Assembly: GCA_036936605.1 (NCBI GenBank)
Contig: JAUPFV010000002.1
Location: 253,415,305 to 253,479,304, forward strand
Direction: 5' to 3'
Length of the DNA stretch: 64,000 nucleotides
DNA from: Limnanthes douglasii subsp. nivea
Lineage: Eukaryota > Streptophyta > Magnoliopsida > Brassicales > Limnanthaceae
How positions within the stretch are numbered: the stretch's first letter is position 1; every line of letters starts with the position of its first letter. Shown here in pieces: positions 1 to 11,269 of the stretch. The position numbers and the translations under genes are program-made. The notes below the pieces were generated by a model. That model was not told where the DNA came from and ran no database searches. It saw only the letters and a program-made list of their open reading frames with translations.

Positions 1-527
1 AACCTTATCTGTTGTTATTCTGTCTGAAGCAACATTTGTCTCATCCAAAAGTGCTAAAGCCTATAACCTCATCTGGATTTTACCAACCTCTTCCTAATCG
101 AAGCCGCCAATGTCTTTGTCAAAGGCTTCTTGACAAATAGAATTGCTTTGTTCAAATAGATATTATTAAAAAAATTGAAATGATCAAATATAAAAAAATA
201 ATATATAATATATGAGATGCAATGCGATAGTTCTATCAGAAATGTAGAACAAAACATGTCAAATTTAAAAAACAATAAAAAATTAATAGGAAATAAAAAT
301 GAGCAAAAAAAAAGTTAATCTAAAACAAAAATATAAACAAACTAGCGGTGATCGCCGGTTCTTTGATTTTGCCTCATATATGTTGTTTCTTAAATTAAGG
401 ATATGTATAACTCTTAATGGTTCATTTTAAGTCACAAGAGACGGAAAGTTATTCATAAATATTTACTTTTAAAACTTTTCTACTCTTTTAATTCTATATC
501 TTGTATGTATAGGATATATATTTTTTT
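1..527. other. AT-rich sequence, no gene seen
   Basis: I see no gene, RNA or recognisable element here. Short open frames are AT-rich and not protein-like. The stretch ends in a T-run (about 523-531) that belongs to the tail of the minus-strand SINE beginning next to it. Confidence 0.5.
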
Positions 528-715
528 TAAAGAGAAAACACGCAGCCGTTACTCAAAGTGCAATAAGTGCACACAGAGTAAACTTTCAGTCTGGCTCAAT
601 AGCCTGCAAACCAACATCAGAAGGTAAACCACACAAAATGACAGGCTCAGCCGAAAAAACCAACATCGAACTCATTACCTTTAATCACAAACATACCTTA
701 CTCAACCAACTCGTC
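528..715 (-). mobile_element. tRNA-derived SINE, minus strand, decayed
   Basis: Read on the minus strand, this matches the plus-strand SINE at 35441-35658 along nearly its whole length. Shared parts are the tRNA-like head (A-box-like GACGAGTTGGTTGA near 702-715; B-box-like GAGTTCGATG near 664-673), the body (GGCTGAGCCTGTCA, then TTGGTTTGCAGGCTAT) and the end before the A-tail, seen here as a T-run at 523-531. Many substitutions separate the copies, so this one is old. The first bases of the head (GGGGGTA in the other copy) are not recognisable. SINEs are non-autonomous and depend on LINE enzymes. Confidence 0.75.
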
Positions 716-1329
716 ATTTCGTTTATCAATAAGTAGGAGATTTATGATGTCACAATTTTCTTATAATAATTCTAAACAATATTACGAGGAACTAGATGTA
801 TTTGGAGTGCTTGTCACAAACTCTTCGAATAATTAATTTAATGTCTAATATCTTGTGACCAAATTGATAATGTGGCCCATGTTATTTTATTTTTCAATTC
901 TTATACATTCATGTTTAAAAAGTAACATATATCATATATCATATATCATATATCGACAACTAATTATAGATATCATTATACCGTACGTATATATCAAAAA
1001 ATATATCTTAAAAATGTAAATAGAGTGGAAGGATTAAAATCTTCAAACCTTAAGTCCTTTTTAAATTTTTTTTTTCAATTTACAGAGGTAAATTATTTTT
1101 ATTAATTTTAGAATCAAAACCATTACTCTATAGCAATTTAGGGTTTAGGAGAGTATGGATAACAATTTAGGGTTTAGGAGAGTATTGATGGCCATTTTGG
1201 TTTTAGAAACTTAATTAGCGGTAATCGTTGGATTTTTTTGTTAATAGTAATATATATTTTTAATTTTTTAAAAATATCATATATTTCAACCCTAACTTCA
1301 AACAATATTAAGAGATATTATTTGTTTAC
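716..1329. other. AT-rich spacer with short local repeats
   Basis: No gene is seen. A short tandem of ATATCAT units lies at about 928-955. Two direct copies of a roughly 30-bp unit containing TTTAGGGTTTAGGAGAGTAT occur at about 1132-1190. This is telomere-like by chance composition and is not a telomeric array. Confidence 0.45.
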
Positions 1330-2795
1330 AATATTAAGAGATATTATTTGTTTTTTAAGATGGATAAAACTTGATTAATGAAAGTTATTTTTGGATTTTT
1401 TATGATACTTTTTTTTGTTATTTAATTACATGTATCTGGTAAATAAGTTTGATTGTGTCAAAATACAAAATAAAACGTGTTTTTTTGATAAAAATAAGTG
1501 GTAATTGAGTGTGTAGCAACTAATTTTTTGTAGTTGCTAAAATATGTACATTTTTGTTTTGAAAAATATGTTTTTATCAAAAAAATAATATATTTATTGT
1601 ATCTGGTTGCAAATAATGAGTAATCGGATTCCGAAATTAAGAAGAAAAGAAGAAAAGAGTTGTGTAAAAAGGATTGTGGATTTGAAAAATTAAATGTGTT
1701 AGAGTTATTTTAAATGTCATGTCTTTCAAACCAGAGTTTCAAGAAATTCGCATATCATTGGTTTTGTTTTTTAAGATGAACAAACCTGGATCTATGAAAT
1801 ATATTTTTTCAATTTTGCTTAATGCATTTTGGTTGCAAACGTAGGATTAATCAGGTTGCAAAATTAAGAAGAGAAGAGTTGCGTAAATAAGATTTTGGTT
1901 ATGAAAAAAAAATTGTTAGAGTTTTTTTAATATCATATCTTTCAAACTATAGCCTCAAATACAAATGCGAAAATACCATTAGTTTGTTTTTAAAAGACGA
2001 ATAAAACTAGATCCATAAAAGATTGTTTTAAGAAAAACCGATTAAAAAAATCGGAGTAAAAAAGTTGCGAAATTAGGAGCAATTGGGTTGCGTAATTAAG
2101 AAGTAAAAAGTTGCGCAAATAAGAATTCGGTTGTGAGAAAAAAATTATGTTATTTTTTATGTCATATTTTTCAAACCATAGATCCAAAAAAAATCCAAAA
2201 ATATCATTAGTCTTATTTGTTTAAACGAATAAATTAGATCCATAAAATACGTTTTTATTATATATTTTTAGTGTATTTGGCTGCGAAATTAAGAGTAATC
2301 GGGTTGCGTCATGAATAAGTAAAAAGTTACGTAAATAGATTCTGAGTTGTGAAAAAACAATTGTGTGAGTTTTTTTAATACTTTATCTTCCAAACCATAG
2401 CTCGAAAAATAATCCAAAAATATTGTTTATTTTGTTTTTTTAAGCCAAATAAAATTAGATCCATAAAATATTATTATTTTTTGCATTTGGTTGCAAACAT
2501 ATGAGTAATCCGGTTGCGTAATTAAGAAGAAAAGAGTTGCGTAAATATGACTTTCGTTATGAAAAAAAATAATATTTGAGCTTTAAATGTCTGAAAATAT
2601 CGTATGTTTTATTTTTTAAGACGAACAAAACTATTTCCATGAAAGATATGTTTTTGAATTTTTTCACTACATTTGATTGCGAAATTGGGAGTACCTCGGC
2701 AGGTAAAATTAAGAAAATAATAATTATGTAAATATAATTTTGGCTGTGAACAAATAATTGTGTGAGTGTTTTTATTTTTAAATGTCATATCCGAG
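1330..2795. repeat. Tandem array of a degenerate ~215-bp unit, about 6 copies
   Basis: The landmark TTTTTTAAGACGAAtAAAAct...GATCCATAAAA recurs near 1350, 1770, 1988, 2220, 2435 and 2612. The steps are about 419 (two units), 218, 232, 215 and 177 bp. Each landmark is followed in order by a run resembling TTTGGTTGCAAAnATGAGTAATCGG, then AAGAGTTGCGTAAATAAG, then a run resembling TTTTAATGTCATATCTTTCAAACCATAG. The order of three sub-motifs within each period shows true tandem units rather than low-complexity AT sequence. Units differ by many substitutions and indels, as in an old satellite fragment or the tandem interior of a non-autonomous transposon. No terminal inverted repeats were found. Confidence 0.7.
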
Positions 2796-3140
2796 GGGTA
2801 TTTTTGGAAGATACACTATATTTAAAAGATCTAAATAGTAATTGATACGCTTATTTTGTGATCTCTCAGCTTAGCTGGAGCAGAGATAAATTAACTAATA
2901 AATTGAATATTTTCTTACGATCAAAACGATTATGGAGAAGGTAATATAGACAAGAGTAAATATTTTTGGTGTTATTAATTAAAATTACGATTTTATATAG
3001 GTTGTGTTACATAATAAATATCTCACATATATATGGGGAGATGGGATAATGGAGGATATTTCTCTAACCACTAAGATATACTGTTAAATATATAGAGTTT
3101 CGAAGGTTAATAAAACGACAAACACATGAATTGTAAAGTT

Positions 3141-3244
3141 AGAGGGAGGGAGGGAGCGAGGGCGAGGGCGAGGGCGAGGGCGAGGGCGAGGGCGAGGGCG
3201 AGAGCGAGAACGAGGGAGAGAGCGAGAGCAAGGGAGAGAGAGAG
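3141..3244. repeat. GA/GC-rich microsatellite (AGGGCG)n grading into (GA)n
   Basis: A purine-rich run of about 104 bp: GAGGGAGG, then about eight AGGGCG hexamers, then degenerate GAGCGAGA and GAGAGAG. It is strikingly GC-rich within strongly AT-rich sequence. The surrounding 27-bp stretch with core CACTAAGATATA-TGTTAAATAT occurs on both sides (about 3068-3094 and 3256-3283), so the array sits between direct duplicates. The open frame through the array (repeated Arg-Ala) is an artefact of the repeat. Confidence 0.9.
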
Positions 3245-3284
3245 TTTGGTTTTTCTAGCACTAAGATATAATGTTAAATATATA

Positions 3285-6200
3285 TTTGACTTATTCTACA
3301 GAAATATTTACATTTATTATAAGATTTTTAAAATAATTAAATCGTGTTGGATTAATTATACATTTATCAGTATTGCTCTAGTCTTGATGGGAGCAAGAAA
3401 ATAAGAGCAGTCTAGTAATGTTTAAGGTGATATTATCTTTGGTTGAAGCATTGTGCAATCTTTCCCGTAAGCCTATCCATTGAATTTATATTTCTGTCGA
3501 GCCACTCTTTATCTAGTAATTTCTCTGTTTGAGTGTTTCTCGATCTTTGAATCTAATCATTTCTTTAAATACTTCAAAGTATTGTTAATGATGCCTTATG
3601 GCCTTGTTATGTTCTTAATTTCAGCTTTTTGCTTTTTTAAGTGCTCCAACTCTTTTCCATTTGTACGTGCTTAAACTCTTTTTCTTCATCTCTTTATATA
3701 TTTTACTTTGGTATATGATTTTATTTTCTTAAGTTTCATCATTTATGTAATCATAATATCTACGCGTATATATACTATTAGTCCTTTAGATTATTCTGAA
3801 GCATTACGAAAAGAATACATGTTTAAAGAAGTTTATTCATATATCTTTGTTTTGTGGTTAGTTGTAGCCTCATAAGTCCTTCGGGAACACTGAAAAGGAA
3901 AGGCTAAGATGAATTCGAATAAAATTATTGATTGACTAACGAGTTTATTTGTAATACGAAAGTACATAATATATTGGTGTTGTGAGCACTATATTTTTTT
4001 TCATTCGCAAGTAACTATATCCTTGGATTTTTTATATCTCGCTTACCTTTTGCACTCCTTTATCTTAAGTTAATGGTTTTACCAAAATAATTTTGCTCAG
4101 TTCGTGCAAGGAAGCCTATTATTAGCACATGTGATGTTCGTATAAGGAGAATTACAACTACCACACTTAAAACAAAATAATTAATGCTTATTTGTGCAAA
4201 TTATTTATAAAATTTTATGGGTATTTATATCATCTACACATGGAGGAGTTTGATATTTCTAAATATTTTATTTACTCGTTTTCTACGACCTTTATATTTC
4301 TTAGAAAAATTGTGGTCACTAAATTGATAGAATATATAGGGTTATGATTTCTCTTTATATTATTTCAATACTTCATTTTATTGTTTCCAATTTCTTTATT
4401 ATTATTTTATTTGCTCCAACCGCACAACAAGCTCTCCATTTTCATCAACTTTATTATTAAAAGTAGTATATTTTCTTCGTTTTTTACTTATACATTTATG
4501 TTCGTGGTGAGTGAGTCACTAAAGTTGAAAACACCCATAGATTTATTAATATTTAATAGAATGTCGCTCGTAAGCGTAACTTTCTTAAAAACTTAATTAT
4601 TTATACTTTATCTCATTTCTCTTTACAAATTTTGTGTTTCTTCGGTACTTGTGTTAATTTCTCAATTGATGAACTACTAGTTAAGTCTACATACGGGAGG
4701 ATGATGGAACATGGAAGCATTTTTTTCGTTTTTTATGATTTTTTAATGATGTCTAGAAAATTTGTAGAAGTTGGGCTTCAACATGACATATTTGTTTAGG
4801 GAAATTTTTCTATTTTTTAAGAGAAAAAAAGTAGTAAGCCTACTAGTAGCATAAATAAAAGTTGCGCTAAGACACACTCTTTGACTATATCAACATCATT
4901 TTTCCTAGTACTCTTTTTTCCCAATACTACTTCTAGCAAACCTGTTGTTATTGCTCTATGGTTAGAAGTGAATCACATTCCTCTTAAGAGGCTCAAACAC
5001 TCAAGTATTTATTTTGTGTGACTACTTATTATTCTATTAATATAAGAAATATAAACTTGTTTTCTAAGTTGTGTATCTGTTCTTGATGCTGAGAATGAGA
5101 ATTTTTCCTCTTTTATGATCTCTTTCTGCTCTTTCACCAAATTTTGACTCATCCATTATATCAGTTGCAAATAACACTCGCTCTTCTTCCACTTTCCGTA
5201 ATGACCCATTAAATTTCATATACCTGATTGATGGTTTTGTGTCGTTCAATATAGGAGTTTATAGTCTAAACGTATGTTTGAAGCATCATTTTTAGATTTC
5301 ATCTTGCGTAGTCAGAACCTTAGAGAACATGTAGTGATGAGTGGTTTTGAATCATTTATTTCTTTCGACAAAGAAGCTTGTTATTTAGATTTGGAGAAGT
5401 TGGTGTTGATGTTATGTTTAATATCCAAAGATGACAAAAGTAATAGAAGCGAGCTACCTCAACATGTTGTTGATGCTTCAACTCACGCACTTGGTACTAT
5501 ATATCTCTTGGCAATTTTTCATCTTTATCTATATTCTTCCATTGGTTTCTAATAAATGTCACTACTAATATTTCCATTATTTTGAATGTCTCATATCCTA
5601 TGGTACTCAAAGCTTTTGCTTCATCTTCTATTCTTTTTGGTACCATATTTTACACAGGCTATTAATAAGTTTTTTGTTATGGTCGGGCATAGACCTTCGC
5701 CTATTCTTATTTATTCTTTTCAACTTTATGGTCGCAAGTTAGATCTTGGTTTTGAAGCTACTATTTTTATTTTATTTCCATATTTTTTTATTATTTTTTA
5801 TCTTTCTTTTATAATTTTGATGAGGTGTCATCGTTCCAAAGTTAACACTTTAAACCAACCATCAAATATTCAGGTTCTTCCGGAGTGTGCTACCTCCTCT
5901 GCTGATGGTCATCATTCTCTTTGGGGTGCTCTTGCATCTAGTCTAGAGAGGGACGATGGTTGCAAGCAATGCTTAACAAAAGCTTAAAAAAAGAGAAGTT
6001 TTTATCTTTTCAGTTGAAATTTGAGGCTGTCGTTTTCACAATAAATCTCTAGCTTTGTGAGAGAGAAGGTCAGCTTATTTGACCCTTTTTGTGAAAGTTT
6101 CTAAATTAGAGGTTGTGAACGGAAGTTTATTTTACTTTTTTGCAGATGCAAGATCTAAGACAGATTTTGCTTCTTCTATGTTTAAGGATGTGCACAAAGA

Positions 6201-6880
6201 CTTCGTTTCCTTATCAGCCATGTATATTCTTGTATTGTCGATAAATATGCGCTACAAATTATTTCCTTTATACTGCAAGGAGGTGTATTTGTTTCTAAGC
6301 TAGTTTTATTCGTTAGGATTGAGCAAATTCAAAATCAGGATGCTCGTAACTGTCTTGATCGTGGAGGATGAATATGCTTTACCTAAAGATACACCTGAGG
6401 GAGATTGTGTCTGATTGACCGATGTTGTTGCTCTATAGTTTTTAGATTTTTCTTTAACTCTCAACATATTTTGGTGTTCTCTATTTTTTCTACTAACTGG
6501 ATGTGTAGTAGGTCAAGAACTATTTTCTTAAATAACATGATTTTATATTTTTTACTTTTTTAGAATTTGATAAATATGTTCATCGTGGATGACTTCATGG
6601 TGAGGGTATTTCCTTCTTTTTAAGAAAATGAAGTTTTTTATTACGAATTAGTTTATGTTCATCCATTTTTTTATTGATAATTCCTTTTACCATCCAAAAC
6701 ATATTCATTTTCTATAAAGTATTTATTTTTCTGTTAGAAAGTTATTTTGTTTGATGTTCCGTATTTTAACATTTTTAGAATCATGCCTTAGGCATCTTTT
6801 GAGGTTTCATTTTGTGTCAGATTTATATTTTGTAACATTAATTTCTATTTGCACTATGCCAAAAAAAATACGAACAAAGT
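3285..6880. other. Unassigned AT-rich region with weak coding-like islands
   Basis: No family was recognised. Two plus-strand islands have normal amino-acid composition. One is 5274-5552 (LREHVVMSGFESF, later ELPQHVVDASTHAL). The other is 5586-5987, whose end reads LPECATSSADGHHSLWGALA and whose front is strongly hydrophobic. A further island at about 6079-6303 contains FADARSKTDF. They could be exons of a decayed or captured gene, or part of the 3' region of element B, which reads leftward from about 6.9 kb. I could not join them into one model, and none resembles the antisense protein of elements A, C and E. Confidence 0.35.
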
Positions 6881-7149
6881 TTTGGGAAGGAAAAGCGTTT
6901 TAGTAAAGTTTAATGCATCATTAAAACCTTCTTGTACCACCAAGGGAAGAAATAGTGAATCTTCCTAGTTTAATACAAAATTTTACATTAGTAGTAAGGT
7001 ATAAACTCTTTAGTGATGATAAATTTTCCAATTCTCTATATCCCAAAGGTTCCATACTTGGTTTCAATTCCTTTTAGCAACGTGTACATTTCTGGCTCTG
7101 TTTTTTCTTCAATCGTATGCAATCTATCCTATGTTGCGTTAAGAGTTTC

Positions 7150-7845
7150 AAGTATTTTTTCTCGTATATGTTAAAAGACTATCCTTATTACTTTATCCTC
7201 TCGGTTGATACTCCTAAAGAAGACTTTCGAATATTAATTTATTCCTCGTATACTATGCTCGAAATTGTGCGTTGGTCCTTCTTTCTTCAACTAAGCTGCA
7301 ACTCTTCTACTTTTATCATTCTCATCCTCATTTTAGATTGTAAACTAGTGAGACAGTGTGACTGTCTCTATTCGTACAACCTCCTCCATACCATAAATCA
7401 TATCATATGTTGTTTCTTTTGTTTTAGCTCTTATCGTAGTTCGATATACCCATAGACCGTCGTGCACGATATCCGGCCAATTCTCGGATGCGTTATCCAA
7501 TAATTTCTTAGTATCTTTCATAATATTCTTGTTAGTCAGTTCAACTTGTCTATTTGCTTAAGGATGAAAAGTACAAGAGAATAAAACTTCAATTAAATTC
7601 GCAAACCTTTGGCATGTATCATATGTCTTTACTATTTTATTCACATCTTTAATAATTGTTAGCAACTCGTAATATTGTAAAAGTATTGTTTTTATTAGAG
7701 CTTTGTATGTACATTGACCACCTCCTTCTCTCTCGTGTAATTCTTCCTTTACGAACAGTGCTTCATCCCTAATTAAACATCTTAACAAAGGCTTGACAGT
7801 CCTTTTTTGTATAGCGTGTTTGCTATCCATACATACTTTCAACAT
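7150..7845 (-). pseudogene. Element B integrase remnant with internal deletion
   Basis: The minus strand reads VKPLLRCLIRDEALF, an integrase zinc-binding segment with an H...CxxC pattern ending YDTCQRF, aligned to the same region of element C. It then jumps directly to FSCTFHP and QVELTN, the segment with the third catalytic residue (E). About 90 residues carrying the first two catalytic aspartates are missing, so the deletion removes the catalytic core. Downstream, WVYRTTIRAKTKETTYDMIY matches the RTTPGAATQ segment of C. Stops and frame changes are frequent. The enzyme would have joined cDNA to host DNA and cannot be active. Confidence 0.8.
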
Positions 7846-7859
7846 ATTATTTTGTGCTT

Positions 7860-8930
7860 TCTTTTATCTTTAGGTAGTGTGCCTTGTGTAAAGTAATTTC
7901 ATATTGGATTTTGCTAATCCTCCTTCGTCTTTTCTTCTTCTATAACCATCACTCAGTTGTTTGTCACCGTTGGAATGAAACAATTTCGTAGGGTGGTTCA
8001 TGGTGTTTCCTCTAATTTCACCCCTGATGTTGATACCGTATAGGCTAAAGAAGCCAACGCGTTAATAATCTCATTTTGCGCGATTGACATTATTTGAACT
8101 CGACATGTTTGAATTGGAAAGCAAAATGTTGAAGGTTTTTTAGGTACTAAAAAGTGTTATCCTTTTTGGTTTCAGCTTGATGTGTCATATGGCTGACTAA
8201 TAATTTTGAATCAAGTAAGATTGTTACCTTTCTTGCTTCACATATATTGCTTAATGAATACCTATATTTAGAGCCTCATATTCTGCTTTATTCTTGAAAG
8301 CTAACAATCTGAACTAAATGGTATGATTTAGGATACCACCACCAATAAAGACAATTTGTATCCCTTCCCCCGATCCTTGAGCATTGCTACCTCTATCGGT
8401 TCTAATGCTTCATGTGTTTTCTAAGTTATCGTTTATAATGATTGGTCTTTCATATTGAAATTATATAAAGAAATCAGCAAACGTTTGGGATTTTATTATT
8501 GTTTAAGGTTCAAATTTAATAACAACATCTCGTAGTTCTATTATCCGCTTAGTTTTTTCTTCTTTAAACATCGATTTTTTGCAATACAATCCTTAGGGAA
8601 GGAGGCTCCGATTATTATGTGGTGCACTTTAATATATTACCTTATTTTCCTAACGACTACTACCAATTTACAACTAATTTTGTCAATTATATATATTAAG
8701 TTTCTGCTATAAATAAAGATTTACTTCCATAATCTACGTATTTGGTTTTCGTTCCTTCCTCCATGATTATGACTCCATTTATTTCATCATCTGACACCAC
8801 AAAATATAAATACATGTTTTCTCCTTGCCTCGGCATTAATAAGACCATGGTTATTCAAAAAATGTTTTGATTTTGCTAAAATCTTTCTCTCACTCTATAG
8901 TCTAAAAGGATATGATTCACTGTCTATATG
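7860..8930 (-). pseudogene. Element B RNase H region remnant
   Basis: Minus-strand reading gives a segment like LLMPRQGENMYLYFVVSDDEI followed by KYVDYGSKSLF, at about 8690-8860. It aligns to the RNase H domain of element C at FKPVDGETLFVYLAV and YYISKSL. The stretch between this and the integrase corresponds in position to the second RNase H domain but is heavily decayed, and I could follow it only in part. RNase H removes RNA from the RNA/DNA hybrid during reverse transcription. The domain joins the RT N-terminus at about 8905-8935 with the RT core missing. Confidence 0.6.
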
Positions 8931-8934
8931 GATA

Positions 8935-9760
8935 ATGAGACTCTATAATGTGTCCTATAATTATCCATTTTTATATATTTGTGATAATTTCGTTAGTTTT
9001 TTCTTGAGAATATTGTCTCATTTTTTGTATTATCTATCTAAAATTATTGTTGATATTTAATTGGTTACATATGACCTCAGCCACGACACATGTTATATCA
9101 CGTGTTTTCCAGGAATACCTATCTATATTATCCTTAAAAAATCAAAATTTGATACGTGAGATTAGTTGGTATGTTTATGTTGATCTTTAAGGACTTTCTT
9201 TGCTTCATGACAACTTAATTCACTTTTCCCTCCAGTTAAGCTATCTGGGGCTTCTCTCTGGTAATGTACACCTCAAAAGAAACCTTTTTATCATCTAATT
9301 TCTAGGCCTTAAGAGATATAAATGCTGTATAGCATTCCCTACTTGGTTTTACGGGTTTCTCTTATTATGGCTACTTTGCCGATTATAGGATATACTATGC
9401 ATTGATGTATTGTGCACACTACCGCACAAATTTCTTCTAGCCATGATTAGCCTAAAATTATATTATACAGGATTGTGCGACTACAACCATAACAAAACAT
9501 GTTAGCTGTTGTCGAATTTTCAGTTTGGACCATGGTCTAATTAGTCTTCTTCTATAGCTTGTTCTTCATATATTATGGCATTTTTGCCAAGCACATAATG
9601 TTCAGTTGTGGGAAAATTGCTGCAGTGTTATCTTAACCATATATATATATGCTTCTCCTTTGGTTTCTTCTATATAAACTCTTTTAGCTTTCATTAGTAT
9701 GCCCAAACCTGAATTTGATCCAGCATAGACCAATAATCTCTTAGTTTAATGACTTATGTC
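8935..9760 (-). pseudogene. Element B protease and RT N-terminus; RT core deleted
   Basis: On the minus strand, SRTILYNIIL followed by SWLEEICAVVCTIHQCIVYP (about 9400-9480) matches the protease C-terminal half of element C (CYNAILGRSWLSRMHAV). Next come the linker, then DRYSWKTRDITCV (compare HVFAWCNADVTGV in C) and WIIIGHIIESHYP (compare MGHIKESQYP), which is the start of RT. The next recognisable residues belong to RNase H. About 230 residues including the YxDD active site are therefore absent, a deletion whose ends lie within a few tens of bases at about 8905-8935. Confidence 0.75.
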
Positions 9761-9779
9761 ACTATGAAATTTACAATAT

Positions 9780-10258
9780 TTTGTCTTGTCTAAGTTTTCT
9801 TATTGACTAAACATCTTCTCAAGTTTGTTGTACTTGATTGAGTCTTTTGTATTATGATATATTTCTTCTAGTGATTATTGTAATTCTGCAAACAATCCCT
9901 TCGATGGTCGATCAACTCCTCTTAAATTTCCTACATTGTAATTACCTTTTGGTTTTGCTTTTTGGTATTGATTTGGCCTCAGTTTTACTGAAATATTAGC
10001 ATCATTAATTTTTTTTCTCCATCCATTTTTTTACTTGCGCCAAGATATATATTTTTCTCGTCGAGAGGCCTTCAGTTACGTCATCGATATTTCCCACAGT
10101 TTTTGCTTTGTTAACTGTATACGTTTCGATGAATTACTCCATTTGGGCCAACAAATCCCCAAAAATCAGTGATTTTTTAATGATTGCTTAGAGAGGGTCA
10201 TTTCTTTAACTCCTTATTGGAAAGCTTCTACAACCACTAGATCATTGTAATCTTAGAG
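9780..10258 (-). pseudogene. Element B gag, C-terminal side of the interruption
   Basis: Minus-strand reading from 10258 gives DYNDLVVVEAFQ, then a Lys-rich stretch, aligned to the element C segment DCFEQVAIASLRQGL. This is the part of gag after the point where element A inserted. The other part of gag begins at about 15560. Stops and frameshifts are present. Confidence 0.6.
10254..10258. repeat. Candidate target-site duplication TAGAG (left) of element A
   Basis: TAGAG lies at 10254-10258 and again at 15560-15564, next to the outer ends of the two LTRs of element A. Five bases is the length expected for gypsy integrases. The LTR ends are decayed, so the exact boundary is uncertain by one or two bases. 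Confidence 0.5.
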
Positions 10259-10555
10259 TTCTTAAGTGTAAATTTAGATTTTTGAAAGAGGAAGAGAGAG
10301 TTTGATTGTAGAGAGAGAACGTAAAAATAAAACCAGTCTTGAACTGATAAAAGTATCGTCCCTTTTATTTAGAGCCTCCGTCTTTATCTATAGGCATATT
10401 GACTTGTATAACTAATTCGGTTACACAAAGAGTATAATTGCATTATAGTCCTCCATATTTACAAGCACTTCAAGTATTGTATATTAACTATACAATTTAT
10501 CATATGTGACTTTAATTTATTACATTTAAGCCCTGAATATTCTATATCCTTATCA
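10259..10555 (-). repeat. 3' LTR of element A
   Basis: It matches 15259-15559 along its length. Conserved blocks include GTAAATTTAGATT, TTGACTTGTATAACTAATTC (TTAACTTGTATAACTAATTC in the other) and GCATTATAG followed by CCTCCATATTTACAA. On the minus strand it begins TGATAAGGATATAG. A TATA-like CTATAGATAAAG on the minus strand corresponds to CTATAAATAAAG in the 5' copy. Confidence 0.85.
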
Positions 10556-10575
10556 GTAGCCCCCCTAATTCTTAC
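10556..10575 (-). other. Polypurine tract of element A
   Basis: On the minus strand it reads TTAGGGGGGCTAC immediately before the LTR start TGATAA, the place where plus-strand DNA synthesis is primed. The same arrangement (CTAGGGGGCTAC then TGATGAGG) is found beside the LTR of element E at 59955, linking the two families. Confidence 0.75.
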
Positions 10576-11269
10576 GAAAGCCAATGAATCGTGCCAAAAG
10601 TTATTTTGACAAGTAAAAACTGAATGTGCTTTGAATTAGAAACTCTCCTCTTCTTTCCAGAAGTTATTTTGACAACATATGTTGTATTCGAATTAAAATA
10701 TATCCGAATTCGGTCTCGATATTTATCAACTGACTAAAAAATATCAAGTTATGCACTTATCCTCCTCAAATAAACTCATACACGTGTTTACCTCGAAAGT
10801 GGTTTGAACCTTTGTTTATGCTTCAAATATTATCAAATAGTATCATGAGCTGGATTTTTCATAACGGTTACAAATGTTTGGACTGGTGTAGAACATGTCT
10901 TATGACCCAGTAGGCATGTCATTGGGTCTGACATCTAACAGGGGTCACCTTTCTTCTTTACAAGCAACCACTTGATATCCCCTCTTTCTACCCAATAACC
11001 ATCACCACCTTTTCCACTTCTATGACCATTCTTTTTCTTTCTTTTCCTTTATACATAATCCTCTCAACCATTATTCACGTTTCAAAATTACTTTTACTGA
11101 GAGAAATAAAAAAAATCCCTGAGATAATTCTTTGCTACCTTCATCTAAATACTCAACTTCTTGACTAACCTCACCCGAAAATTCATATTTCCCAGCCAAC
11201 CTTCAAATTTTATAAACTAATTTGAAGTTGCTTATTCATCTTAGTTTATGAGAAAATCTCAAGTTACTA
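10576..11269. other. Element A non-coding 3' region / upstream region of its antisense gene
   Basis: No coding sequence is seen between the polypurine tract and the start of the plus-strand antisense gene. By analogy with element C, where a TATA box lies in this interval, the promoter of the antisense gene would be here. I could not pick out a convincing one. Confidence 0.4.

Noticed and set aside
1132..1190. Telomere-like TTTAGGGTTTAGG pairs
   Set aside because: Only two short motifs within a 30-bp direct repeat. There is no (TTTAGGG)n array, and the same motif arises in AT/G-rich intron 1 of the PMD gene (18720-18790).
3126..3404. Open frame with repeated Arg-Ala
   Set aside because: Translation of the microsatellite. 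There is no supporting context.
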